Assembly (NCBI GenBank): GCA_009667805.1
Contig: CM019067.1
Location: 159,607,049 to 159,671,048 of the forward strand
Source of the DNA: Leptobrachium leishanense
Lineage: Eukaryota > Chordata > Amphibia > Anura > Megophryidae
Direction: 5' to 3'
DNA: 64,000 bases
Part shown: positions 48,745 to 59,247 of the stretch, piece by piece
How positions within the stretch are numbered: position 1 is the first letter of the stretch
Layout of the letters: each line of letters begins with the position of its first letter
Notes under the pieces: model-generated
Told to the model about the DNA's origin: nothing
Database searches by the model: none
What the model saw: only the letters and a program-made list of their open reading frames with translations
Position numbers and translations under genes: made by a program

Positions 48745-48995
48745 GCGGCCCTCCAACTGGCACCCGCTGATTATGTCACAGGGTGCTCCGGTGCGCCCAA
48801 TCATATAATCAGTGGGAGATGGTGTTCTGAAAAAGTAGGCAATTCTCAGAACACCGACCCTCCGGCTGGAACCCACTGATTATGTCACAGGGCGCGCCGC
48901 GTAACGGTTGAACATCATGCGGCATGCCCTGTGACATAATCAGTGGGTGTTGGTCGGAGGGCCGTCTCCCTCTGATTATGTTTTGGGTGCGTCTT
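48745..48995. repeat. Compound inverted repeat built on CTGATTATGTCACAGGG
   Basis: CTGATTATGTCACAGGG occurs directly at 48768 and about 48876 and inverted (CCCTGTGACATAATCAG) at about 48932. CGGAGGG/CCCTCCG boxes flank it, and ATAATCAGTGGG or ATAATCAGAGGG appear further out. It can fold into alternative hairpins. Non-coding as far as can be seen. Confidence 0.7.
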
Positions 48996-48999
48996 TGGA

Positions 49000-51900
49000 A
49001 TACGGTTGATAATGGGCAGATGAAATGTTTAATGCTTCACACTAATTTTTCACATTAGTGTCTGCCTTTTACCATCAACTATGGAATAGGGCCCCAATTT
49101 GGGAAGATGGTGTACAGTAATTATATCAGCAAACGTCACATGTTGATTAACTTGGTGTAGTAAAGTATCACTGTTAACCCTAACAATATTTCAGATATTT
49201 TAGAAGAATCTGTCTACATAATTTTGATGATCCACCATCACATTCACATCAAGCACTTTCAAGAGATAAATTACAATAGCATGCTGCTGCCTCAGAATAC
49301 AACCATAATAGCATAATGCATAAATTTGCATTCACATAAATTCCTTTCAGAGTAAGTCTTGTAATATAAAGAGGATGCTCTTGGGACCAGTGTGGCCAAA
49401 CTCTGTCAGATGAACCAAAACAAAGAAATAGCTACGATACACTCAATTGAAATTTCAGGAGTTTCATTAATGGATGCTCACACAATGTTTTGGACAAAGA
49501 CAACCTTTATCAAGTGCATATTGCATGAGGCTAATCAAATAAAGCTCCTTAAAGTTTGTTGGAGAGACTAGTGTTTATATTTTGGTTCACCAGATCACAA
49601 CCATGACAACTTGACTCCTACAAGTCCAATGCTTGCTAAAAGGATGCTTGGAACTATGTGTCTATAACCATCTCCATTTATTTCATTTTGTGGATGCTAT
49701 AAGAATAATAATCACCCATCCAAATTTCCAAAACTGAATTACCACTTATCTGTTCAAACTGGTCCAAAAATGGCTGACGAACCTTATTACCTATTCCAAC
49801 AAAGTGTGGTAACTGTATAGGAAACAAATCAAGGAGATAACATCCATTGTGTTGAGATTCCAAAGGAAATACGAGATGTGGCAGTTATTTTATATGACAT
49901 ACCCAAATTCATTTTATACTGTGTTACTGATGATATTAATATAAAGTGAAGATCTATCAATCTAATAAGATTGTATCTGCCTTTTACTGGCTAGGGACTA
50001 CAAATTGTACATTTATTAAACTAGCTTTATTTTAAATGCTTGTTTAAGACTAGAATTGTGACAGTCAATTTCCATTCGACATCTCACCCAACCCATCTCG
50101 ACAGCATGTATTGTTCATTTAAATATATAACATAAAATGGTGTATTTTTGCCTTCACTGTCTACATCAGTTCCAGTATTAATTAAAACAATCCCTCATCC
50201 TCTGTACATATTTTTAAATACAACACTTTTATCTACTGCGAATTGTATTGTTAGATTCTATGGGCATCCCACACTGCATCATGTTGATGAGCTACCTTGA
50301 ATACAATGAATGTTGCGCTCAAGAAGATACATTATTAGAATGGTTTCATACAAAAGTGAAATTATATGATGCAATTTTTCATTGATATTCCTTTTTCTAT
50401 CTACTTAAACAGTCCCAGAATTATGAACTGTCATCGACAAGCTGTTCCAGGTTGCGCTATTTCCAGCAATATTAATGTAATTACAAATGTCTTTTTCGGA
50501 GCAAGATATTTTTCACAGAGGGCTCATGTAGTCCTGTTCATTATATAATCTGTGTCACCGGAATAGATATGTCTCTGGGTAGGAGATGCAAGAAAACGAA
50601 TTCATGAATATGAAGATGGCCTTATAGTATGGAACTGGAAAGGCTAGAAGGACTTTGGAAAGCTGCCACCCGTTGGTATATATAAATCCTAAGTTCAGTG
50701 CATATTCTGAGCAATTTAATTAAAATTGCACTAAAATGAATTTACAGCAGCAAAAAATTAAGTGCTATGAAACTGAAAGAGCTGGTTTAGGAAAGGTTTA
50801 GATTATAGGTCTATAAAACGGAATTTTTTTTTTCCAGAGAGGCTTTTCGTGCCAATGAGAGCATAAAAGGATTTATCAGTTAGAGTTTCATTAATGCTGA
50901 TAATGTCATAATGAGTGCCTGATGTTGTAAATGCAATGTTCTGGTCTGGGAAATACTGCCTGATTAAAGCAGCGAAAAGAAAAACACTATACAGTTGGTT
51001 GCCCTTTGTATGAGATGCATTGCTCCCAATTTGCCCCATGGATACGTTCTCTCATTAAAATAAAACACACGGTTTATGTAAAAAAGAAAACTGCTTTATA
51101 ATTATTTAAATAAAACAAACCAACAAACGAAAAATACACTGGAAATCATAACCGAATGGTCGAACTTAACACTGATCAGTAGATAACATATAGAGTTTCC
51201 CTCAACATGATAAAAAACAGCTTACATCCCACTTACTTAAAAAACTCAAAGCAGGTCTCTTTAATATCATTACATATCAGTTAAATAATACATTAGTTAG
51301 AATTTTTATATTTTTGGTGCACGTGAAACTACTTGTGTCATAAAGTTGCTTAGATTTTACTACTGTTCCACTTCAAATAATATAACTAAAATAAAATAAA
51401 AATCCTACTAATGTCATTTGCCTGTTAAGTGTTTTAATGTGAAACTTCCTGAAATCACCTTAATTTCGTTAGAACTGTATAATCACTTTCATAAACACAG
51501 CTACGTGTGTCTACTTTATCGACATTCTGAAAAGAGACAATGACAACCTATTTTTGTACATCACAATGATTTTCACTTGACAGCTGGTGTTGTCTTATCA
51601 AAGATGTTAAGGAATCTTCTACATATATGGTTTTATTGGTTCTGTTGTGACAATGCCAGAATATATATAAAAAAAGTTCAGATATCTTTTATCTTTTTTT
51701 TTTTTTTTTTCCATCAGTCTGGGAGTTGCCACAATGTCAAAGATGAAGCTTTCAAGGTGATTGACGGCTAAGAGGCGTTTCCCGTTGCAAAGCACTGTGG
51801 TGACAATGAATTAAATAGTAGATTCATTTTCAGTTCGTTGACTAACTTGGTTTTCTTTAACCTGAAATCTCAGATAAATCAACTCCGTGCCATGCAAAGA

Positions 51901-52405
51901 AAGCCGATGATGTCCTTTTAAGCAATCTCATGTAGCTTTGTTCTTTCTAGCCAAGTGCTATCCCATTGCAAAATTTAAATTGCGTGTTAAATGATAGTAT
52001 AGCAAATTGGGAAGGCCATCAGGGTGCAGAGTTCCAGATTACTTATTAAATTAAGTGAAAGAAATAATTAGTATACTGGTAGTAGAGTGTACAAATATTG
52101 CTCCTTTCCTCGGCCCCCATTTTTTTTTAAACTTTTTTTTACAGTGTCTATAAGACTGGTTTGATAAAAAGGTACACTAAAATGTGGAAATATAAAAAAA
52201 GCAAAGAAACAAATCAAAAATGCCTCTTGGAAGCTCATAAATTGTACTATAAAAAGTATCTGACATTAAATCTGCACAATTTTCAAATATTAAACAATTG
52301 GTTGAGCAGACGTGGCCCCCTTAAGAAGCCCCAAGTACAGCTAATCCTGAATGTAGATGCTGTATTTGACTTCTCTCAAGAATTGGGAATCAAAAAGGCA
52401 ATTTA
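49000..52405 (-). other. Region downstream of the cadherin stop, probably including its 3' UTR
   Basis: No ORF or recognisable transposon is seen in this AT-rich stretch, unlike the repeat-dense sequence on both sides. On the minus strand AATAAA-type signals occur at the stop codon itself (TTTATT on the plus strand at 52402) and near 51630, 50024, 50013 and 49677, so the 3' UTR could end at several places. Absence of repeats over about 3 kb next to the exon suggests a retained UTR, but the poly(A) site cannot be fixed from sequence alone. Confidence 0.45.
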
Positions 52406-52896
52406 TTAGGAGTCTTTGTCACTGTCCGAACCTCCATACATATCTGCAAGTTTTTTAAATCGTGGTCCCCAGTCACTGAGGTAATCGTAGTCTTGATCTC
52501 CATCTGTAGTGACTGATTCCAATGAGCTTAGAGACTCTGCTACCGATCCATTGCCTTCATAAGCATATGTAGCTAAAGAGTCATAAGGAGGGGCGGTGGG
52601 ATCTGTATCGTTTTCTTTTAACCTTTGGTTAATGAAATCTCTGACATCAGTATTATCTCTTGCAGCTGGAGTTCGACGAGGGAAAAAGAGTGTTTCTGGT
52701 ACAATATCCCGTCGTAATTTATTGTCCTCTATGGCTTCCGGGTTCCTAAGTGTACCAATATCAAAGGCTTGCGTATCTTCTTCTCCACCTCCTTCATCAT
52801 TGTAGCTCACAATGTTGTCTCGGATATCTTCTTTGGAAACAATTAAAGGTTCTTTCTTTCTCTGCCGTCTTAGAGCTGCAAACAGCACAACTGTAA
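52406..52896 (-). CDS. CDH6: Last coding exon of a type II classical cadherin, probably cadherin-6
   Basis: The exon encodes the end of the transmembrane helix and the whole cytoplasmic tail (about 163 residues) of a calcium-dependent adhesion receptor. Seen: a hydrophobic VTVVLFAAL stretch, the basic stop-transfer RRQRKK, a juxtamembrane [10 protein letters not shown] segment (the region that binds p120-catenin in this family), then an acidic Ser-rich beta-catenin-binding region with [12 protein letters not shown] and a [13 protein letters not shown] end. The minus strand has a pyrimidine-rich tract and AG acceptor just before 52896; the exon begins two bases into a codon. It stops with tandem TAA TAA codons. 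The tail as I recall it fits CDH6 better than CDH9, CDH10, CDH7, CDH8 or CDH11, notably [20 protein letters not shown] and the SDSDKDS end. No other exon is visible, so the upstream intron exceeds 11 kb and is packed with transposons. The tail looks intact and constrained. Confidence 0.93.
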
Positions 52897-53309
52897 CTAG
52901 AGAGAAAAACAAGAGCATATTATTTTATCTGGTGACCTTATATTCTTGTGTAGGTAACCTTTAGCTAAGCTGGCAACATTGTAATTAGGAAAGCTACTTT
53001 CAAGCTATTTTTAAAAGCAAATATAAACTATATATATATATATATATATATCAGTTAGGTTCATATATATTTGGACACAGGCACAATTTTCATACTTTTG
53101 GCTCTGTATGACACCACAATGAAATTAAAACGAAACAATCCAAATGAATTTGAAGTGCAGACTTTCAGCTTTAATTCAAGGGTTTAACATAAATATCAAG
53201 TACAAATTTTAGGAACTGCAACCATTATTATACACAGTCCCCCCATTTTCAGGGGCTCAAATGTAATTGGACAAATGAATATTATCATGAATAAAATGTT
53301 CATTTATAA

Positions 53310-54070
53310 TATTTTGTTGAGTTTCCTTTACTGGCAAAGACTGCCTGAAGTCTGGAACCTATGGCCAATAGCAAAGACTTGGTTTCCTCCTTTCTGATGC
53401 TTTTCCAGGCTCTAACTACAGCTGTCTTCAGTTGTTCTTTGTTTGTGGGTCTTTCTGCCTTTAGTTTTGTCTTTAGCACTTGAAAAGCTGCTCAATTGGT
53501 TTGAGATCAGGTGATCGCCATCACACTGCCTCCACCATGTCTTACAGATGCGTTGTGTGCTTTGGATCATGAGCTGTTCCAAGCCTTCTCCACACTTTTT
53601 TCTTCCCGTCATTCTGTTACAGATTAATTTTAGCTTCATACATCCAAAAATGTTTTTCCAGAACTGGTCTGGCTTTTTTAGATGCTTTTTGGCAAAGTCT
53701 AATCAGGCTTTTCTATTCTTCAGATTTGTGGTGAACCCCCTGTATTTGCTCTTGTGAAGTCTTCTCTTGATTTTAGACTTTGACAAAGATACGCCCACCT
53801 CCTGGAGAGTGTCTGCACTTGTCTGGATATTGTGAATGGGTTTTTCTTTACAATAGAGAGGATCCTGCGATCATCCACCACTGCTGTCTTCTGTGGATGT
53901 CCAGGCCTTTTTGTGTTGCTGAGCTCACCAGTGCATTCTTCTTTCCTCAGAATGTAGCAAACTTTTGATTTGGCCACTCCTAATGTTGCTTCTATCTCTC
54001 TGATGTTTGTTTTTTTTTGAAGCCTTACAATGGCCTATTTCACTTCCATGGTCAGCACCTTTGAACGCAT
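53310..54070 (-). pseudogene. Tc1-like transposase remnant with internal deletion
   Basis: On the minus strand, ELSNTKRPGHPQK and VVDDRRILSIVKKNPFT (about 53840-53930) match the transposase at 6641. Further on, a SPDLKPIEQ-like stretch and a C-terminal EAWKSIRKEE-like region are followed with several frame changes. The segment between the GGGSVMA-like box and the SPDL box (about 53515) is deleted, removing the second catalytic Asp. The element cannot encode an active enzyme. It is older than the copies at 6281 and 36123. Confidence 0.8.
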
Positions 54071-54349
54071 GATGTAGGTTCACAGCAGAAGATTCCAAAT
54101 GCAAATATCACACTTAGAATCAACTCCAGACCTTTTACCTGCTTAATCGGTGAAGAAATAATGAAGGTGTAGCCAACACCTGGCCATGAAACAGCTTTTG
54201 ATTCAATTGTCCAATTATTTTTGGCCCCTTGAAAAAGGGGGTGCATATTTTTAAGAGTTGTAATTCCTAAACCATTCCTTCAATTTGGATGTACATACCC
54301 TCAAATTAAACCCGAGAGTGTGCACTTTCAGCCATTATATAACTATAGC

Positions 54350-55590
54350 TTAACCACTTGAATGCTAAGGACGCGCTCAGCGCGTCCTCAGCATTCCCGC
54401 TGGTATGCGGAGGACGCGCTGAGCGCGTCCTCGCATTGGGGTCAGCGTTCGGCCGGGTTCCGGCCGATCGCTGGCCCCTCCGGTGCGGGCTGACATCCTG
54501 GATGTCAGCCCGGCATCCGGAGCAGTGGCCGCCATTATTATGTGTCATCGCGCCCCCGCGATGACACATAATTCAGGCGCCCCCCCCGCATGTGCGGAGG
54601 AGGCGCCTGAAAGGGAGGGGGGGAGGTCCTTCGGACCTCTCTCCCTCCGATCGGCGGCTCACAGGGGCTTAACCCAGGCATCATTTGGAAGGGCACAGCC
54701 TGCCCTTCCAAATGATGCCTGGCATTAACCCCTGGGGAGCTGGATCGCAAATCGGCGCTGAAAAGCGCCGATTTGCGATCCTTCCCGGGAGCTGGCCGAC
54801 ATCTTGGATGTCGGCCAAGCTTCCGGGAACTCCCCCAGAGGACTGGCGTCATCGTGCGCAGCACGATGACGCCAGTCCTAGCATTAACCCCTAACTGCCA
54901 CGAAGTGTGGAGATAGGAGTTCCAATGAACTCCCTATCTCCCGATCCGTGGCAGTTAGGGGTTAAATTTTGATATCGTTGGATCGGCCAGAGCATGGCCG
55001 TTCCAACGATACCAAACATGAAAGTAAAAAAATTGTAAAAAAAATAAATAAAAAAAAAAATAAATAAAAAAAAATAAAAAAAAAAATTAAAAAAAAAAAT
55101 AAACACTTTTTTTTTTTTTTTTTTGTTTTGTTAATGCAGCAATATTGTTCCCATTTCAATTATAATGTGAACAATGATGCTGCATTAACGATTTTTGTAT
55201 GCAGTGCGTTTGTTAAAAATGGTGTCATTTTCCCCAAAAAAAATGTAACGAGACCCCATCTCTAATTTTTTTAACAAGCGCACCCCATACAAAATATAAC
55301 CGCAATTGCTCGCATGTTAAAATGTGGAAAAAAACACTTTACACGCTGTAAATTATTGAAAATACATATTTTATTGCATTTTTTGTTATAATATACAAAC
55401 ATGACATAACGTATACATATAATAATGACATATTATGAATCTACCGAGTCTGACGGAAAGAACGATATATAATATGTCGATGTCATATACTAAAATAAGC
55501 CTTCAAAACAGGTTTAAACATGATGCGCAAAACAGGTAAAAAATGACCTCAGCACAGGGGCGGGAAAAGCCTCAGCAGCGAAAGGGTTAA
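54350..55590. mobile_element. TTAA-target hairpin transposon (second copy, inverted)
   Basis: TTAA at 54350-54353 and 55587-55590, interior 1233 bp. It is the reverse complement of 9168-10406 throughout, including the GGACGCGCTCAGCGCGTCC palindromes (54370-54430), the CATCATTTGGAAGGGC pair (about 54680-54720) and the A/T-rich half. It lies inside the right TIR of the Tc1 element. Confidence 0.9.
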
Positions 55591-55660
55591 ATATGCTTTG
55601 AGAAATATCTGAAAAATCTAAAATTATGCCCGTGTCCAAATATATATGGACCTAACTGTA

Positions 55661-56822
55661 TGTATATATATGTATATGTATATATATATATGTGTATATT
55701 TTAACTCCTTCCCTACCAAGCGCTTTTTATTGAAGACAATTTTATCATAAAATTAATTTGAAACATGGGATGCATAGTTGACAATTATATATAGTATACA
55801 ATGGCAAAATGCTATTTTTGCACATAAATTTATATTTCAAAATAGTTTAAATATCAAAGTAATGTAAATTGGATAATTTTTAATTTTCCATGCATTATAT
55901 AATGGTTTCATAAATTGTCTTGTACAATTTCTTATCTGTCATTATTATCATACAGGCAGAAATGCCCTACGCATCAAATATAGTGAATGTGATAAAGAAA
56001 AATAAGAAAAATGCTCAAAAACGGTAGTTTGCACGCTACGCTGTGTGGCACTCCCCGTCGAGTCGTCACAAAGCTGCGACGGTGCAGGGAAGAGCGGTCA
56101 CACGGGCGCACCAAGTGCAATCATGTGACTGCAGCCTAAAAGTTGTCTTTACATAAATGCATTGACCGATGGCCATTTTACAAGATAGAACACACGCAAA
56201 ATGGAAATGGTAAAGATTAGAATTTGTATTTAGTCATTAAAAATATGTAAAAAGTTGGAAATCATGCAAAGTATTTAGAACTTTTAAATACAGATTATGA
56301 ATAATTGCGAGTCTTTTCCACTTTTAAAAAAAACTTCTGCTTTCAGGTATACAGTACAATGTACAATTGAGCAGCAATTAATGTTTTGGTTCCTTTATGG
56401 GACTTTTATCAATCCTTGATATTAACCTCACAAGGAAAAATGACTGTTGATACTGGAATTGACTATCACTTGAACATAATAAAGGAATACAGTTATTGAA
56501 TGTTAACAGAGCAAGCATGTTATATGTTCCACTTCCTGCACTAGTGTACATTCTATGAGATCAAAATCAGTTACTAAAAGACAATATTTACTCAATATAA
56601 TGAATGTACAGTATATATGTCTTTATGAATGTCAAGGAACCATACTCTAATTCACAAAGAACTAATTAGAATGTACAGTGGACTGAATTTTTTTTTAAAA
56701 AAACCCCGCCAGTTCCCTTCTCTTTTTTACACTGAGGTATCCTTACAAACCTTAATATCAGTGCTGGGGTTTTCCTTGGCACCCTTATGTGCCAAACTGT
56801 TGACTGTTAATGCAAATGCATT
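55661..56822. other. No gene; mostly unique intron sequence
   Basis: Starts with a TATATG-type microsatellite (55659-55700). A small CG-bearing patch at 56030-56120 has no recognisable function. No ORF with a domain. Confidence 0.5.
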
Positions 56823-57715
56823 AAGGCTAGGGTCAGACTAACTCATTTTTCGCGTCTTCCATCAAAAAGTGCGTCCGGCCGCATGGACGCACTTTTTGAC
56901 AGAAAATGCGTTAGTGGTCATACGGTGCGCAATTACGGCTGTGATTTTATACGGATCCAAACCTGGAAACTTTGGGTGTCTGGACGTTATGTAGTCCGGA
57001 CATGTGCAGTAGGGATGAGCTGTTCGGTTCGATGTGTTCGGAGTTCGATTCGAACATTGCCAGTTCGTATGTTCGCGAACTTCGAACATTTCCGCGTGTT
57101 CGCAGCATGTTCGCCCACAATGCACCACAATGGACCACAATGCACTTTTCCACTGGCCTGAAGCTTGTAATTGGCTACAGCCTGCACCTGACCACAGTTT
57201 AGGTGCAAGACTATGCCAATCACGGCTCAGAGTCCTGATTTGGCAAATTTTGCCCAATCATGAGCTCACAGAGCTAAGTCCCGCAACACACTATATAAGG
57301 CTTCACACAGCCTTCAGCACGTGTTTTTTGAGAGGAGATTGTTGTGTTAGTGTGTCTTCTCACTGCCAGTCTGCCAGAAGCTATTGGGGGGTCTCATTTC
57401 TACAAAATATCTGGGAATTGTTCTAATCTTTGTGTTCTCACTGCCACCAACTATTTTGGGGGTCTCATTTCTACAAAATATCTGGGAATTGTTATAATCT
57501 TTGTGTTCTCACTGCCGCCCACCAACTATTTTGGGGGTCAGTCATTTATACAAAATATCTGGGAATTGTTGTAATCTTTGTGTTCTCACTGTCACTGCCA
57601 CCAACTATTTTGGGGTCAGTCATTTCTACAAAATATCTGGGAATTGTTGTAATCTTTGTGTTCTCACTGCCACCAGCAATTGTGGGGGTCTCATTTCTAC
57701 AAAATATCTGGGAAT

Positions 57716-58632
57716 ATAATGGCAAAGTATGTCTTTTTGCTGATGACATAAAGATTTGCAACAGGGTTGACGTTCCTGGAGGGATCAGCCAAATGACAAA
57801 TGATTTAGGTAAACTAAAAAAATGGTCGGAGCTGTGGCAATTGAGTTTTAATGTGGATAAGTGCAAGATAATGCACCTGGGGCGTAAAAACCCAAGGGCT
57901 GAATATAGAATATTTGATACAGTCCTAACCTCAACATCGGAGGAAAGGGATTTAGGGGTTATTATTGCAGAGGATCTAAGGGTAAGTAGTCAATGTAATA
58001 GAGCAGCAGGAAATGCTAGCAGAATGCTTGGTTGTGTAGGGAGAGGTATTAGCAGTAGGAAAAGGGAAGTGCTCATGCCACTGTACAGAGCACTGGTGAG
58101 ACCTCACTTGGAGTACTGTGTGCAGCACTTGATACTCTATCTCCAGAAGGATATAGACATCTTAGAGACAGTTCAGAGAAGGGCTACTAAAATGGTGTAT
58201 GGCTTGAAGGAGAAAAGTTACCAGGAAAGGCTTAATGATCTTAACATGTATAGCTTGGAAAAAAGACGAGACAGAGGAGATATGATAGAAACATTTAAAT
58301 ACGTAAAGGGAATCCACAAGGTAGAGGAAGGGAGTATATTTAAAAGGAAAACAAAGTAGCAAAACCAGAGGACATAGTCTTAGATTAGAGGGGCAAAGGT
58401 TTAAAAGTAACATCAGGAAGCATTATTTTACTGAGAGGGTGGTGGATACATGGAACAGCCTTCCAGTTGAAGTGGTAGAGGCCAAAACAGTGATTGAATT
58501 TAAGCAGGCATGGGATAGGCATAAGGCTATCCTAAACAAAAGATAAATCCAGGTAAAGTATCCATGTAATTGGGCAGAAATACTAGATGGGCAGAAAGGT
58601 TCTTATCTGCCAACATTTTCTATGTTTCTATG
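57716..58632 (+). pseudogene. 5'-truncated CR1-like LINE with reverse transcriptase C-terminus
   Basis: The plus strand opens in frame with NGKVCLFADDIKICNRVDVP: FADD is the catalytic reverse transcriptase box. Downstream are LSFNVDKCKIMHLGRKN (thumb region) and the CR1/L2 C-terminal block EVLMPLYRALVRPHLEYC, ILETVQRRATKM, RRDRGDMIETFKY. The frame closes near 58359 after a shift; the 3' UTR ends TTTCTATGTTTCTATG at 58632. The break falls between GGGAAT and GAATTG of the hAT tandem repeat, suggesting a GAAT duplication. Endonuclease and most of the polymerase are missing, as in typical truncated LINE insertions. Confidence 0.9.
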
Positions 58633-59247
58633 AATTGTTGTAATCTTTGTGTTCTCACTGCCACCAACTATTTTGGGGGTCTCATTTCTACAAAATATCT
58701 GGGAATTGTTCTAATCTTTGTGTTCTCACTGCCACCAGCAATTTTGGGGGTCTCATTTCTACAAAATATCTGGGAATTGTTCTAATCTTTGTGTTCTCAC
58801 TGCCACCCATCAGGGGGTCTCACTGATTTATAGGAGGTTTCTGGGAATTGTAATCTGTGTCTTCTCACTACCAGCTATCAGGGGGTCCCACATACTTCTA
58901 GCAGATTTCTGCGAATTGTAATCTGTGTCTTGTCACTGTTGCCAGCTATCAGGGGGTCCTATCAGGGGTCTCACTGACTTATAGGTGGTTTCTGGGAATT
59001 GTAATTTGTGTCTTGTCACTGCCACCCATCAGGGGGTCTCACTGATTTATAGGAGGTTTCTAGGAATTGTAATCTGTGTCTTGTCACTGGCTGCCAGCTA
59101 TCAGGGTGTCTCACTGAGTTATACCAGAGTTCTGGGAATCTTTAATCTTTATACCAGAGTTGAATCAGAGTTCTGCAGCATATCTCCAATTTTTATAACA
59201 GAGTTGAATCAGAGTTCTGTATATCTTTAATCTATATATCACTCACC

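Larger units (their letters stand above)
53052..55658 (-). mobile_element. Decayed Tc1-like transposon in the cadherin intron
   Basis: Left end CAGTTAGGTTCATATATATT, TGGACACAGGC and right end, inverted, CAGTTAGGTCCATATATATT, TGGACACGGGC; TA follows on the right. A TTAA element (54350-55590) has inserted in the right TIR. It inserted in or next to a TA-rich microsatellite (53031-53051). Confidence 0.85.

Noticed and set aside
56030..56120. CpG island promoter in the cadherin intron
   Set aside because: Only about 90 bp is CG-bearing; too short, and no exon follows.
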